Shown here one piece after another: positions 39,183 through 49,175 of a DNA stretch of 64,000 nt. The stretch covers positions 3,162,001 through 3,226,000 of the forward strand of contig NC_010397.1 in assembly GCF_000069185.1 (NCBI RefSeq). Reading direction: 5' to 3'. The stretch's first letter is position 1, and each line of letters begins with the position of its first letter. The position numbers were made by a program, and so were the translations under genes. The notes under the pieces are model-generated. The model saw only the letters and a program-made list of their open reading frames with translations, did not search any database and was not told where the DNA came from. This DNA comes from Mycobacteroides abscessus ATCC 19977. Lineage in GTDB: Bacteria > Actinomycetota > Actinomycetes > Mycobacteriales > Mycobacteriaceae.

Positions 39183-39280
39183 ACCGACGATGGTACCAGG
39201 CAAATTTTCCGAACTTGGGGCTCGAGACTTGTTGCTCCCCTTACCCGCAGGGGGCGACCGTCTTGCCGCGGGCAAATCGA

Positions 39281-40672
39281 TCAGCCAGAACGGGCATCAT
39301 TGGACAATCCCGTCGCGGCCGCGCGTGCCACGAAACGTGCCGTCGCACTGGGATGCGCCGCGGGATGGGTATGCAGGTATGAGGCATGTATCCGCCCCTC
39401 TCCCACGACCGTGCCCTCGCGACGGACACCGTCCGCGGTGCGCCAGGCCCAGGCACGGGGCGCCCCGTCCTCCGGATAGTCGACAGTGGTGCGGTGGAAT
39501 TCGTGCCCGCTCAGTCTTTCTCCCTCCTCAAACAGCACAGAACCGGTGAGTGCTACCGCCTCCCGGTACCCGAGCGTCAGCGAGTCGGTGAAACGTGCAC
39601 GCGCATCCAGCACTCCGCACATCGGTACACCGTCGAGGTCTCTGCACAGGTAGGTCAGCCCCGCGCACTCGGCATGAATGGGGCCCACCATCTCGCCAAC
39701 TTGTTGCCGCAGAGTCGCATTGGCGGATAGATCGGTGGCGAATTGCTCCGGAAATCCGCCGGGTATCACCAGGGCCGCCGTTTCCGCGGGCAGTGAATCT
39801 GAGCGCGGGTCGAATTCGGCGACCAACGCGCCCGCCGCGGCCAAGAGCTCTCGATGCTCGGCGTATCCGAAGGTGAATGCCTGGCCGGCGGCCAGCGCCA
39901 CCACCGGCTCCCGGTCTGTCGGGGCACCAACCGCCTCGGCAGGCTCCCATATCGGCGACGTCACATCGCTGTGGGCGGCGGCGGCGATCGCTCCCACATT
40001 GACATGCGTGGCGACCAGCTGTGCCATCGCCGAGATCGCACCAAGCGCCGCCTGGCCGTGTTCGACAGCCGTGACCAGTCCTAAATGCCGTGAAGGGACC
40101 GATAATTCGTCGGTGCGCGGCAGAGCGCCGAACACGCGGAGTCCCGCGCGATCCGCCGCAGCGGTGAGAATGTCCCGGTGCCGCGCCGACCCCACCCGAT
40201 TGAGAATGACCCCGGCGATCCTGATCCCCGCCTCAGCGGCATGCGCCACAAAACCGTGCAACAGGGCCGACAAGCTCTGGCTATACCCTTTCGCGTCCAC
40301 CACCAACACCACCGGCGCCCCGAGCAGAGCCGCGATCTCCGCCGTGGATCCCTTCGCATCGCCGACGCGCCCGTCGAAAAGTCCCATGACCCCTTCGACC
40401 ACGGCAATGTCGGCATTCCGGCTGCCGTGCCGAAACAACGGACCGATCAGGTCGTCCCCCACCAGCACGCTGTCGAGATTGCGCCCCGGTCTCCCGGTAG
40501 CCAGCGCGTGGTACCCGGGATCGATATAGTCCGGTCCCACCTTGAACGGCGCCACCCGGTGACCCGCGTGCCGCAGCGCGCCCATCAAACCCGTTGCCAC
40601 CGTGGTCTTTCCGCTGCCGGAAGCCGGCGCGGCAATCACCACGGCGGGGACGCTAGCGAATACCGTGCTCAA
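39281..40672 (-). CDS. cobB: Cobyrinic acid a,c-diamide synthase
   Basis: A 463-residue CobB/CbiA. The N-terminal ATP-binding domain (VVIAAPASGSGKTTVATGLM) and a DRAGL-type dethiobiotin-synthetase fold are followed by a class I glutamine amidotransferase domain with the nucleophile Cys in HAECAGLTYL and a His near GHEFHRTTVDY. It amidates cobyrinate side chains a and c. It appears to start at a TTG (40672), 15 bp after cobO. Matches Rv2848c. Confidence 0.95.
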   Translation of the reverse strand: MSTVFASVPAVVIAAPASGSGKTTVATGLMGALRHAGHRVAPFKVGPDYIDPGYHALATGRPGRNLDSVLVGDDLIGPLFRHGSRNADIAVVEGVMGLFDGRVGDAKGSTAEIAALLGAPVVLVVDAKGYSQSLSALLHGFVAHAAEAGIRIAGVILNRVGSARHRDILTAAADRAGLRVFGALPRTDELSVPSRHLGLVTAVEHGQAALGAISAMAQLVATHVNVGAIAAAAHSDVTSPIWEPAEAVGAPTDREPVVALAAGQAFTFGYAEHRELLAAAGALVAEFDPRSDSLPAETAALVIPGGFPEQFATDLSANATLRQQVGEMVGPIHAECAGLTYLCRDLDGVPMCGVLDARARFTDSLTLGYREAVALTGSVLFEEGERLSGHEFHRTTVDYPEDGAPRAWAWRTADGVRREGTVVGEGRIHASYLHTHPAAHPSATARFVARAAATGLSNDARSG

Positions 40673-40687
40673 TGGGCCACCACGCCA

Positions 40688-41302
40688 TCACCATTCAATG
40701 CCGCGCTGGCCCTTGCGACCCTGGTCCATCGGATGCTTGACCTTGGTCATCTCGGTCACCAGATCGGCCGCGTCCAGCAGCTGCTGCGGTGCGTCACGCC
40801 CGGTGATGACCACGTGTTGCATGCCAGGCCGGGAGCGCAGCACCTCGACAACTTCGTCCGGGTCGACCCATCCCCACTTGAGCGGATAGGTGAACTCATC
40901 CAGCACGTAGAAGCCGTGCTCCTGCGCTGCCAGCCGCCGTGCGATTTCGGCCCACCCAGCTGCCGCGTCCGCGGCGTGGTCCGTCTCGGTTCCCGCCTTG
41001 CGTGACCAGGACCACCCCGACCCCATCTTGTGCCACTGCACCGAGCCGCCGATTCCGTGCTCATCGTGCAGCTTGGCGAGTTCACCGAAGACCGACTCCT
41101 CGCCCACACGCCATTTGGCACTCTTGACGAATTGGAACACCGCGACATCGGCTCCGTGGTGCCAGGCACGCAGAGCCATGCCAAAGGCGGCCGTCGACTT
41201 GCCTTTTCCGGCGCCGGTATGCACTGCCAGAATCGGCGCGTTGCGACGTGCCTTGGTGGTCAGGCCGTCCTGCGGCACCACCAATGGCTGCCCCTGTGGC
41301 AT
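40688..41302 (-). CDS. cobO: Cob(I)yrinic acid a,c-diamide adenosyltransferase
   Basis: A 204-residue CobO/BtuR-type ATP:corrinoid adenosyltransferase. The P-loop is in VHTGAGKGKSTAAFGMALRA, with downstream FYVLDEFTYPLKWGWVD and HVVITGRDAPQQLLDAADLV. It attaches the 5'-deoxyadenosyl ligand to the corrin. The ATG follows a strong GAGGAGG site and lies 19 bp after the chelatase gene. Matches Rv2849c. Confidence 0.95.
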   Translation of the reverse strand: MPQGQPLVVPQDGLTTKARRNAPILAVHTGAGKGKSTAAFGMALRAWHHGADVAVFQFVKSAKWRVGEESVFGELAKLHDEHGIGGSVQWHKMGSGWSWSRKAGTETDHAADAAAGWAEIARRLAAQEHGFYVLDEFTYPLKWGWVDPDEVVEVLRSRPGMQHVVITGRDAPQQLLDAADLVTEMTKVKHPMDQGRKGQRGIEW

Positions 41303-41321
41303 CCGAACCTCCTCTGCTAGC

Positions 41322-43190
41322 TCACGCAGCGGCAGTCGCGCCGCGCACCACTCCGGCGAGCCGGTCAGCGTTCAGATGGTCAAGCTGGATCACCGGCGCG
41401 TCGAGCTGCTGCGCCAGAGTGACAGCCAAATCCATCCGCACGAAAGATGTCTCACAGTCGATCACCACGCAGGCGACCTGTTCGGCACGCAGCAGGGCCG
41501 AAGCGCGACGTGTGCGCCCCAAGGGGTCCCGACCACCGGTAGCACGCCCGTCGGTGAGCACCACCACCAAAGCGCGCCGGTGCGGGTCACGTCCACGCTC
41601 GCGTGCCACCAAGTCACGCGCGGCCAGCAGACCCTGCGCCAAGGGAGTCTTGCCGCCGGTATCGAACCGCTGCAGCCTGCGGCCCGCGATATGAGTCGAG
41701 CCGGTGGGCGCCAGCAGCATGGCGGCATCCTGCCCGCGGAACGTGATGACCGCGACCTTGTCACGGCGCTGATAGGCATCACGCAGCAGGGACAAGGTCG
41801 CGCCGCTGACTGCCGACATCTTCTGGCGCGCGGCCATGGACCCCGAGGCATCGACCACAAAGATCACCAGGTTGCCTTCGCGGCCTTCCCTTATCGCCCA
41901 CTGCAGATCGGTAAGCACCGGTCTGGGTAGCCGCCCAGGTTCGGTCACCCGACTCGCGGCGGACATCAAGGTGCCGATCACATGCACCCCGAATCCCTCG
42001 TCCGAACTCGGCGCAATCACCTTGCCGGCGCGGTTGCGGGCCACGGAGCGCTTCCCCGGGGCTCCCATGCCAACTCCCGGAACCCGCAAAGTCTTGGTGC
42101 GAAAGGTCGCCGAAGGCGCCGGGCTGGGCCGCGACGACCCAGCCGCGTACGCCGAATCTTGCTGCGAATCACTTGCTTTCGCAGGATCCGGGGCAGAATC
42201 GGACGCACCACCGCCCGGGCCGTCCGGCTCGGGGTCAGGATCTTCCCCATCCTGATCCTGCGGCGGGGCGCTGTCACGCATCGCCTGGTCGAGCTGATCC
42301 GGATCCAGACCCGGTTCATCGAACGGATCCCGGCGGCGCCGATGTGGCAGTGCCAGCTCCGCTGCCACTCGGATATCGGGCTCACCGACGGTGTCGGCGC
42401 CACGCCACGCCGCGTGGGCGATCGCAGCGCGCGCCACCACCAGATCGGCACGCATTCCGTCCACGTCAAAGGCAGCACACAGGGTCGCTATGCGCCGTAA
42501 TTCGGCGTCGGGCAGGACAACTCGAGCAAGTAGCTGCCGAGCATCGGCAATACGGGCCGCCAGCTCGGCCTCCTCCGATGCGTACCTCGAGACGAAACCC
42601 GCGGGATCTGCCTCATAGGCAAGCCGCCGCCGGATGACTTCGGCCCGCACCTCGACATCACGGGAGGCATGAATGTCCACCGCGAATCCGAAACGGTCGA
42701 GCAGCTGGGGACGCAGCTCCCCCTCCTCGGGATTCATGGTGCCGATCAACACGAATCTCGCATCGTACGAATGAGATACGCCGTCGCGCTCCACATGTAC
42801 CCGGCCCATCGCCGCCGCGTCCAGGACCACATCGACAAGGTGATCATGCAGTAAGTTGACCTCGTCCACGTACAGAACGCCACCGTCGGCACGCGCCAGA
42901 AGCCCCGGGGAGAAAGCGTGTTCGCCGTCGCGCAATACCTTCTGCAGGTCCAGGGAGCCCACGACCCGATCCTCGGTGGCACCGATGGGCAGCTCCACCA
43001 GCCGTGCCCCGTCGACTGAACCCAGTACCGACGCCAGGGCGCGCACCGCAGTCGATTTGGCCGTGCCCTTTTCGCCACGGATGAGCACACCGCCGATGTC
43101 GGGCCGCACCGCCGAAAGCACCAGGGCCAATCGCAGCCGATCGTGGCCGACGATCGCACTCAGCGGGTATCCGGCTGTGGCGCTAGCCAT
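41322..43190 (-). CDS. Magnesium/cobalt chelatase, fused ChlI-ChlD-type subunit
   Basis: A 622-residue fusion of a ChlI-like AAA+ ATPase (residues 1-330; Walker [14 protein letters not shown], Walker [11 protein letters not shown], sensor [23 protein letters not shown]) with an acidic Pro/Asp-rich linker and a ChlD-like von Willebrand A domain (MIDAS motif [11 protein letters not shown], then [15 protein letters not shown]). Such fused proteins (Rv2850c) work with CobN as the cobalt-insertion machinery, since mycobacteria lack chlorophyll. It overlaps the GNAT gene by 8 bp and is followed by cobO and cobB. Confidence 0.9.
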   Translation of the reverse strand: MASATAGYPLSAIVGHDRLRLALVLSAVRPDIGGVLIRGEKGTAKSTAVRALASVLGSVDGARLVELPIGATEDRVVGSLDLQKVLRDGEHAFSPGLLARADGGVLYVDEVNLLHDHLVDVVLDAAAMGRVHVERDGVSHSYDARFVLIGTMNPEEGELRPQLLDRFGFAVDIHASRDVEVRAEVIRRRLAYEADPAGFVSRYASEEAELAARIADARQLLARVVLPDAELRRIATLCAAFDVDGMRADLVVARAAIAHAAWRGADTVGEPDIRVAAELALPHRRRRDPFDEPGLDPDQLDQAMRDSAPPQDQDGEDPDPEPDGPGGGASDSAPDPAKASDSQQDSAYAAGSSRPSPAPSATFRTKTLRVPGVGMGAPGKRSVARNRAGKVIAPSSDEGFGVHVIGTLMSAASRVTEPGRLPRPVLTDLQWAIREGREGNLVIFVVDASGSMAARQKMSAVSGATLSLLRDAYQRRDKVAVITFRGQDAAMLLAPTGSTHIAGRRLQRFDTGGKTPLAQGLLAARDLVARERGRDPHRRALVVVLTDGRATGGRDPLGRTRRASALLRAEQVACVVIDCETSFVRMDLAVTLAQQLDAPVIQLDHLNADRLAGVVRGATAAA

Positions 43191-43629
43191 TTCCGGCCAC
43201 CCACGTCATAGGTACGTGCGGTATCTCGTCCTCGAGGAATTCGTCACCGGAAACCACGAATCCCAGCTTGCCATACATGTCTTTCAGGTGGGCCTGCGCA
43301 TTCAACCGGCAGCCCGCGCCACCGATCTCTGCCAGTACGGCACGCACCAGGCGTGCGGCATGACCCCTGCCCCGTTCGGCCTCGGCGGTGCATACCCGCC
43401 CGATCCAGAAACCGTCGCCCGCCGGATCCACCAGCAGACGCAGTCCGCTCACGACGGCATTGTCCTGGTCTTTGATCCAGAAGTGCCTGGTGCCGGGGTC
43501 GAGATCACGACCGTCGAGGTCCTGGTAGGCACAGTTCTGCCCGACGATGAACGCTTCTGCCCGCAATCTCAACAGGCCGTAGAGCGTGGTGGTGTCCAGA
43601 TCCGCGGACCAGGACCACCCGATGCTCAC
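43183..43629 (-). CDS. GNAT N-acetyltransferase (ElaA-like)
   Basis: A 148-residue GNAT protein, counterpart of Rv2851c. It contains [21 protein letters not shown], the acetyl-CoA-binding [20 protein letters not shown] (RGxGxA) and [19 protein letters not shown]. It starts at a GTG whose GTGA overlaps the mqo stop by 4 bp, so the longer upstream frame running through mqo is not used. ElaA-like enzymes have no settled substrate. Confidence 0.88.
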   Translation of the reverse strand: MSIGWSWSADLDTTTLYGLLRLRAEAFIVGQNCAYQDLDGRDLDPGTRHFWIKDQDNAVVSGLRLLVDPAGDGFWIGRVCTAEAERGRGHAARLVRAVLAEIGGAGCRLNAQAHLKDMYGKLGFVVSGDEFLEDEIPHVPMTWVAGNG

Positions 43630-45110
43630 TGCTCCAGGCCGAGAACCCGTGTGCCCCAGTCCCATACCTCGCCAAACAGCGACGGTTCGTCGGAAAGGCT
43701 GATGCCGAGCGACGGGATCATCTCCTTGAGCTTGGGCATCCAGTTCGAGTACCGGTCGGGGAAACAACGCTGCATCACATCGAGCATCGCGGGCACCGCA
43801 GTAGAGGCTCCCGGCGACGCACCGAGCAGGCCGGCGATGCTGCCATCGGCCGAGTTGAGCACCATGGTGCCGAACTCGAGCGCCCCGCCCTTGCCCTTAG
43901 CCGGCCTGATGACCTGTACACGCTGGCCCGCGGTGATCAACTCCCAGTCGGCGCGCTGTGCCTTGGGGGCGAATTCGCGCAGCATGTCAATGCGGTCATC
44001 CGGAGTGAGCGCAAGCTGGCTCAGCAGGAAGGTGGCCAGCTTGAACTCGGTCAGTCCGACGCCCACCATCGACAACAGGTTGTTGGGCTTGATCGATGCG
44101 GGTAGGTCGGTTACCTTGCCCATCTTCAGGAACTTGGGCGACCATCCGGCGAACGGCCCGAACAGCAGCCATTCCTTGCCGTTGATCACGCGAGTGTCCA
44201 AGTGCGGCGCCGACATTGGGGGCGCACCGAGTGGCGGGAAGCCATACACCTTGGCCTTGTGTCCGTCGGTCAGGTCGGTGCTGTTGGTACGCAGGAAAGC
44301 ACCACTGACCGGGAATCCGCCGAAGCCCTTGGCTTCCGGGATTCCGGCCTTCTGCAGTAGTCCGAGAGCTCCGCCGCCGGCACCGACGAAGACGAACTTC
44401 GCCTTCAGCTTGCGCTTCTCGCCGGTGCGTCCGTTGACCAGCTTGAGAAGCCATCCGCCGTCGCTTTCACGGCTGATGTTACGAACCTCGGTGCCAAAGA
44501 CTGCGCTGGTGCCGCTGCGAACACCGAAGCCCACCAACTGCTTTGACAGCTCACCGAAATCTACGTCGGTGCCGTCCTGGCTCCAGTTCAAACCCACAGG
44601 ATCGGTGAAATCGCGTCCGGCGGCCATCAATGGCAGACGACGCGCAAACTCGTCGTCGTCGTCGATGAATTCCATCTTCGCAAAAAGCGGGTTGCCCACC
44701 AGGGCCTCGTGGCGCTTACGCAGGAACTCGACCTTGTCGGCACCGTGCACATAGCTCACGTGCGGGATGGGATTGAGGAAACCACGAACGTCGGGCAGCA
44801 CACCGTTCTCGACGGCGTAGGCCCAGAACTGGCGCGATACCTGGAACTGCTCATTGACCGTGATGGCCTTGGTGATGTCAATCGACCCGTCGGCCTTCTG
44901 CGGGGTGTAGTTCAGCTCGCACAGTGCCGAGTGGCCGGTTCCTGCGTTGTTCCAGGGGTCGCTGCTTTCACTGGCGGCCGCGTCCAGGCGCTCGATCAAG
45001 GTGATCGACAGGTCCGGTTCGACCAACCGCAGCAGAGCGCCAAGCGTCGCACTCATGATCCCCGACCCAATCAGGGCAACGTCTGTCTGCTCCACCTGCG
45101 CTTTTGACAC
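43626..45110 (-). CDS. mqo: Malate:quinone oxidoreductase
   Basis: A 494-residue FAD-dependent Mqo. The Rossmann motif is [18 protein letters not shown]. Later signatures include [36 protein letters not shown] and [19 protein letters not shown]. It oxidises malate to oxaloacetate at the membrane and passes electrons to menaquinone. A GTG at 45110 gives the length of the M. tuberculosis protein (Rv2852c, 493 aa); another GTG at 45158 is possible. It heads the mqo-GNAT-chelatase-cobO-cobB operon and is divergent from a hydrolase gene. Confidence 0.95.
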   Translation of the reverse strand: MSKAQVEQTDVALIGSGIMSATLGALLRLVEPDLSITLIERLDAAASESSDPWNNAGTGHSALCELNYTPQKADGSIDITKAITVNEQFQVSRQFWAYAVENGVLPDVRGFLNPIPHVSYVHGADKVEFLRKRHEALVGNPLFAKMEFIDDDDEFARRLPLMAAGRDFTDPVGLNWSQDGTDVDFGELSKQLVGFGVRSGTSAVFGTEVRNISRESDGGWLLKLVNGRTGEKRKLKAKFVFVGAGGGALGLLQKAGIPEAKGFGGFPVSGAFLRTNSTDLTDGHKAKVYGFPPLGAPPMSAPHLDTRVINGKEWLLFGPFAGWSPKFLKMGKVTDLPASIKPNNLLSMVGVGLTEFKLATFLLSQLALTPDDRIDMLREFAPKAQRADWELITAGQRVQVIRPAKGKGGALEFGTMVLNSADGSIAGLLGASPGASTAVPAMLDVMQRCFPDRYSNWMPKLKEMIPSLGISLSDEPSLFGEVWDWGTRVLGLEQ

Positions 45111-45184
45111 CGGTTCACTGTCCTTTTCGAATCTGATGGAGTGACGACCCTTCGCCACTACCCGCGAGTACTCACAGGTTATCG

Positions 45185-45200
45185 CGCGGGTATACCCGCG
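45185..45200. promoter_or_regulatory. Perfect 16-bp palindrome between mqo and a hydrolase gene
   Basis: CGCGGGTATACCCGCG is fully self-complementary. It sits 75 bp upstream of the preferred mqo start and 18 bp upstream of the hydrolase start at 45218, within their shared promoter region. It is placed to act as an operator for both genes. No regulator is assigned. Confidence 0.55.
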
Positions 45201-45217
45201 ATTCCTTCAACTAGGCT

Positions 45218-46207
45218 ATGCCCGTGACATGGGAACCCGATGTCCTCGATGGCTACCTTCGACAGACCATTGACCTGGGCATTGACCCTGATGGCGAAGG
45301 TGTAATTACCGCCACACTGGTGCGTCCTGAAATACAGCCGGAAAACGGACGCGCGGTGCTCATGGTCCATGGATATACCGACTACTTCTTCCACACCGAA
45401 CTTGCCGAGCATTTTCTGGCTCGGGGTTATCGCTTCTTTGCGCTGGACTTGCGCAAATGCGGGCGTTCGCGCCATGAACACCAAACCCCGCACTACATCA
45501 GCGATCTATCGCTTTACGATGCCGAACTCAATGCCGCAATAGCCATCATCAACGGCGAAGCGGGTGGGGGCACCAGTGAGGCCCCGATTCTCGTGTATGG
45601 GCATTCCGCCGGTGGTCTCATCGTCTCGCTATGGCTCAACCGTCTGCGGGTGAGCGACCGGCTGGGCCGTATCGCGGGTCTTATCCTCAACAGTCCGTGG
45701 CTTGATCTGCAGGGTCGCCCCTTCCTCCGCAGCGGAGGCACCACCGCGGCGGTGAAAGCGATTTCGCGATTTCGCGCCAAACAAGCGATCCCGTTGCCGC
45801 ACGAGGGCGCATATGGCGCGAGCCTGCATAAGGACTTTCACGGCGAGTTCGACTACAACCTGGAATGGAAGCCGGTCGGCGGTTTCCCGGTGCGGTTCGG
45901 TTGGATCAGCGCTATCCGGCGCGGGCACGCCGAGCTGCACCGCGGCTTGGATGTCGGCGTGCCCAACCTGATACTGCGCTCGGACCGCAGTCTGCCCGGA
46001 GACATCGATCCCGCGGTGGCATTGCAGGGTGACCTGGTCCTGGACGTACAACAGATTGCCCGCTGGGCGGGCTGTATCGGCAACGATCAGCGCGTGGTTC
46101 CGATTCCGGGCGCCAAACACGACGTGTTCCTGTCCGTGGCGCAATCCCGCGCGCGGGCATACCGGGAGCTGAACTCGTGGCTTCAGTGGTACGAGACCGC
46201 TGAGTAG
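45218..46207 (+). CDS. Alpha/beta hydrolase (monoacylglycerol lipase/S33 type)
   Basis: A 329-residue alpha/beta hydrolase. The oxyanion region is VLMVHGYTDYFFHTELAEHF, the nucleophile elbow VYGHSAGGLIV (Ser in GHSAG), and the C-terminal His is in PGAKHDVFLS. The acid is probably in NDQRVVPIPG or LILRSDRSLP. It resembles lysophospholipase/monoacylglycerol lipases and occupies the position of Rv2854. The substrate is unknown. No signal peptide. It is divergent from mqo over a perfect palindrome. Confidence 0.88.
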   Translation: MPVTWEPDVLDGYLRQTIDLGIDPDGEGVITATLVRPEIQPENGRAVLMVHGYTDYFFHTELAEHFLARGYRFFALDLRKCGRSRHEHQTPHYISDLSLYDAELNAAIAIINGEAGGGTSEAPILVYGHSAGGLIVSLWLNRLRVSDRLGRIAGLILNSPWLDLQGRPFLRSGGTTAAVKAISRFRAKQAIPLPHEGAYGASLHKDFHGEFDYNLEWKPVGGFPVRFGWISAIRRGHAELHRGLDVGVPNLILRSDRSLPGDIDPAVALQGDLVLDVQQIARWAGCIGNDQRVVPIPGAKHDVFLSVAQSRARAYRELNSWLQWYETAE

Positions 46208-46217
46208 GTCCCGGTTT

Positions 46218-46844
46218 CTACCACGAGCTGCTGCGCAGTACCACCTCTGCGGCCAGCTCGGGGGTGAGGTCCCGCGTGGCGGAACGACGCCCCATCAGCT
46301 CGACGATGCGGTAATCGCCGTAGACAAAACGCTGGCTGGCGCGCGCGATCGCCCGCGTCGCGTCGGAAGTGACCAATACCGTGGTGTTGATCTCGACCGG
46401 TGGGCAGTGTTTGTCCCGGATCAGCCCGGCACGGTCGGCAACCCGCGGATGTCCACGGTCGATTGCGACGAGTCCGATGAATCTGTCTAGCTTGCTGGCG
46501 GCCAAGTCCCACGCCAATTCGCCGCCCGCTCGGTCCCCGACCAACAACGCCACCTTGACCCCGATGTCGTCAAGTACTCCGGTGATGGCCTTGGCATGCA
46601 GGTGCGGATCGTGACCGATCACCGCGGTACGCAAGCCCGCGGTGTGCAGCCGCTCGCACACCGCGCGATAACTGAGCGCGAAATGCCCAGCGGCCGCCAG
46701 CATCACGACAGTGGTTCCCTTATCCGGGCCTGACACGTTGACCTGCACCGTTCGGCCGTCAATCGTGACGACCTGGTGCAGTTCACCGTCGCGCGCGGGC
46801 GGCACCGCGGGGCGCGGCCGATGAAGCTCGGGCGTCGGACTCAT
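46218..46844 (-). CDS. Alpha/beta hydrolase-fold protein lacking the nucleophile serine
   Basis: A 208-residue protein with the order of a short alpha/beta hydrolase: GTTVVMLAAAGHFALSYRAVC, then the elbow position VALLVGDRAGGELAWDLA, then FIGLVAIDRGHPRVADRAG. Where the family has G-x-Ser-x-G, this protein has G-D-Arg-A-G, so ordinary serine catalysis is not possible. It may be a binding or regulatory pseudoenzyme. The start at 46844 is chosen because upstream sequence contains a short-repeat element. It is convergent with the active hydrolase and their stops are 10 bp apart. Confidence 0.72.
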   Translation of the reverse strand: MSPTPELHRPRPAVPPARDGELHQVVTIDGRTVQVNVSGPDKGTTVVMLAAAGHFALSYRAVCERLHTAGLRTAVIGHDPHLHAKAITGVLDDIGVKVALLVGDRAGGELAWDLAASKLDRFIGLVAIDRGHPRVADRAGLIRDKHCPPVEINTTVLVTSDATRAIARASQRFVYGDYRIVELMGRRSATRDLTPELAAEVVLRSSSW

Positions 46845-46845
46845 G

Positions 46846-46883
46846 GATGAGTCCCCCACGAGTGGGAGGGACGCGCGAAGACC
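46846..46883. repeat. Variant copy of the short interspersed repeat
   Basis: GATGAG at 46846 and GCGCGAAGACC ending at 46883 match the ends of the element seen at 18111 and 50028, with a longer middle (CCACGAGTGGG is itself nearly palindromic). It lies just upstream of the minus-strand hydrolase-like gene start. Confidence 0.4.
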
Positions 46884-46967
46884 TTGGGCATGGGCGCACG
46901 GTACCTGAGTACAACCCATCCGGTTGGGCTTTTAACCAGCCCTATCAGGAAACTTTCATCCGGACCG

Positions 46968-47648
46968 TCAAGTTCTTTCGATCTTGTCGACCTGTTTCCC
47001 GACAATGTCCAGGAAAGTCTGGGGCATCGTGGCGGTGGCCTTGACCGACGGGTCACGCAGATCGAAGGAGGTTGCCACCATGGCCACCCCGCGGACATTC
47101 GCAAAGGCCATGTACCGAGAGGTGGTGCCCTTGGGCATGATCATCGTCTGCTTATAGGTCAGCACGCCGACGGGCCCGCCCTGCACAGGTTCGGTCGTCA
47201 TCGGTGTTCCCGGCGAATTCGTGTCGAAGAACACCTCGTACTGGGCGCAACGGGTCGCCACGTCCTTCACGTTGGTGAGGTCGATCGTGTCGCGCAACAA
47301 ACTGACGATGATGTTGGCGCCATTGAACCGCGCGATGTATCGCGCGGTGTTCTCTGGGCCGGCTTTGCCCGCATTGGCCAGTCTGGGAGACAAACCGTCC
47401 GCGCAGCCTTGCGGATTCGACGGCATCCCGCCCACGACGACCTGCTGGCTCTGGCTGTTGACCGTCATCGGGCCCAGGTCGGCGACCACCCTGTCGTACT
47501 TGGTGCCCTCGGGCAGCTCATCGGCGGTCAGTAGCGACTGGGCGATGCGGGCACCCGGCCAGGTGGCGGTACCCGCCACCGTCTGGGTGCAGCCCACAAG
47601 CGCCAATCCCGATACTGCGACAGCTACTAGACCCCGATGCACCCGCAC
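46968..47648 (-). CDS. Secreted lipoprotein
   Basis: A 226-residue lipoprotein with the lipobox LALVGC (Cys about residue 20) after MRVHRGLVAVAVSG. The mature domain is typical of mycobacterial LpqN-like or DUF5642-type lipoproteins: PEGTKYDRVVADLGPMTVNS, PQGCADGLSP, RYIARFNGANIIVSL, TRCAQYEVFFD and QTMIMPKGTTSRYMAF. Two further cysteines (QGC and TRC) probably form a disulphide. The exact family name is uncertain. It begins 3 bp after the cobQ stop, so it may be co-transcribed. Confidence 0.78.
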   Translation of the reverse strand: MRVHRGLVAVAVSGLALVGCTQTVAGTATWPGARIAQSLLTADELPEGTKYDRVVADLGPMTVNSQSQQVVVGGMPSNPQGCADGLSPRLANAGKAGPENTARYIARFNGANIIVSLLRDTIDLTNVKDVATRCAQYEVFFDTNSPGTPMTTEPVQGGPVGVLTYKQTMIMPKGTTSRYMAFANVRGVAMVATSFDLRDPSVKATATMPQTFLDIVGKQVDKIERT

Positions 47649-47651
47649 AGG

Positions 47652-49175
47652 CTATTCGACCCGTGCCGCAATTACCGGATATGACGGGGCTGATGCGGGC
47701 AATCCAGATTCTTCCCACACCGACTCAAGGGCATCGACATCGACGTGGGTGCCGACGAGATCGGCCAATCGGTCCAGCTGGGCAGCGCGACGATCGCCGA
47801 CATTGGTGTCCGCCGCGACGGCGAAACCGGAGCGCCCGGCCGCGGCCGCCGCCTGGGTGAGCCACGCGCGACGGAAATCGTCGTTGTCCAAGACTCCGTG
47901 CCAATGGGTGCCCCAGACCGCCCCATCGACGGCACCCTCGTCATGGTCGGTCAACCAGGGTGGCACCGCCGAGCGGGTAACCGTGCCGTGGTGGATTTCG
48001 TAGCCGGTGAGCCCCGGAGGTCCCCAGCGTCGCAACGTCTTAACCGGCTCGAAGGCGATGTCGATATCGAGCAGGCCCAGCCCCTCGACCGCGCCCGCGC
48101 CGGACTCGACGCGATCATCGATCGTGGTCGCGAGCATCTGAAATCCGCCACAGATGCCCAGTACCGGCCCGCCCGAACGGGCGTGGGCGACAACGGCATC
48201 GGCGACACCGTGACGACGCATCCAGGCCAGGTCGGCGACGGTTGCCTTGGTACCGGGAATGACCACCACATCGGCGTCGGCGATATCCGCAGGGTGCGCC
48301 GCCCACCGCACGGTAACCCCCGGCTCGCAGGCGAGCGCCTCGATATCGGTGGAATTGGAGATACGCGGCAGCCGCACCGCCGCCACCCTCAACCATTCCT
48401 GGCCGATCGGGTCGCTGGTCTGCCCCACCTGTCCCGAGGCCACCACGGAAACCGAATCCTCGGCATCGAGCCACAATTGGTCGTCGTACGGCAGCACCCC
48501 GTACGTGGGGCGGCCGGTCAGCGTCGCAAGCTGTTCGAGCCCGGGCTCCAACAAAGTGGGGTCGCCGCGGAACTTGTTGACGATAAAACCTGCGACCAGC
48601 CTTTGGTCCGCGGGCTCGAGCACCGCCACGGAACCGAACAGATGCGCCAGCACTCCGCCGCGGTCAATGTCACCAACCAACACCACGGGTAGGCCCGCCG
48701 CCCGCGCCAGCCCCATATTGGCGATATCGGTTGTCCGTAAGTTGATCTCGGCGACAGAGCCGGCACCCTCGCAGATCACCACATCGTATTCTTCGCGCAG
48801 CGTCCGCAGGTCCTCCGCGACCACCTGCCGCAATTCCTCACGATGCTCGACATACGAGCGGGCGCTGACGTTTCCCGTCGCGCGGCCTCGCACCACCAGC
48901 TGCGAGGTGCGATCGCTCCCCGGCTTGAGAAGCACCGGATTGAACCGAACGGAGGGTTCCAGACCGCAGGCGCGAGCCTGTAGGGCCTGCGCCCTGCCGA
49001 TCTCTCCCCCATCGACGGTCACCACGGAGTTGTTCGACATGTTCTGAGCCTTGAAGGGAGCGACACGAATACCCTTGCGGGCCAACAATCGACACAGGCC
49101 CGTCACCACCAGACTCTTACCGGCATCGGAGCTTACGCCCCCGACCAGCAGCGCGCCGGATACGGCGCCCGTCAT
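47652..49175 (-). CDS. cobQ: Cobyric acid synthase
   Basis: A 507-residue CobQ/CbiP. The N-terminal ATP-binding domain has [20 protein letters not shown] and [29 protein letters not shown] and [14 protein letters not shown] follow. The C-terminal glutamine amidotransferase has the nucleophile Cys in [11 protein letters not shown] and His in [10 protein letters not shown]. It amidates positions b, d, e and g of adenosylcobyrinic a,c-diamide. The ATG overlaps the map stop (ATGA). In M. tuberculosis cobQ1 lies elsewhere (Rv0255c), so this placement differs. Confidence 0.94.
   Translation of the reverse strand: MTGAVSGALLVGGVSSDAGKSLVVTGLCRLLARKGIRVAPFKAQNMSNNSVVTVDGGEIGRAQALQARACGLEPSVRFNPVLLKPGSDRTSQLVVRGRATGNVSARSYVEHREELRQVVAEDLRTLREEYDVVICEGAGSVAEINLRTTDIANMGLARAAGLPVVLVGDIDRGGVLAHLFGSVAVLEPADQRLVAGFIVNKFRGDPTLLEPGLEQLATLTGRPTYGVLPYDDQLWLDAEDSVSVVASGQVGQTSDPIGQEWLRVAAVRLPRISNSTDIEALACEPGVTVRWAAHPADIADADVVVIPGTKATVADLAWMRRHGVADAVVAHARSGGPVLGICGGFQMLATTIDDRVESGAGAVEGLGLLDIDIAFEPVKTLRRWGPPGLTGYEIHHGTVTRSAVPPWLTDHDEGAVDGAVWGTHWHGVLDNDDFRRAWLTQAAAAAGRSGFAVAADTNVGDRRAAQLDRLADLVGTHVDVDALESVWEESGLPASAPSYPVIAARVE

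Noticed and set aside
20142..49175. A cobalamin riboswitch ahead of the cobalamin genes
   Set aside because: The cobalamin genes have short or overlapping junctions upstream, and I see no B12-box-like structured leader of the needed length.
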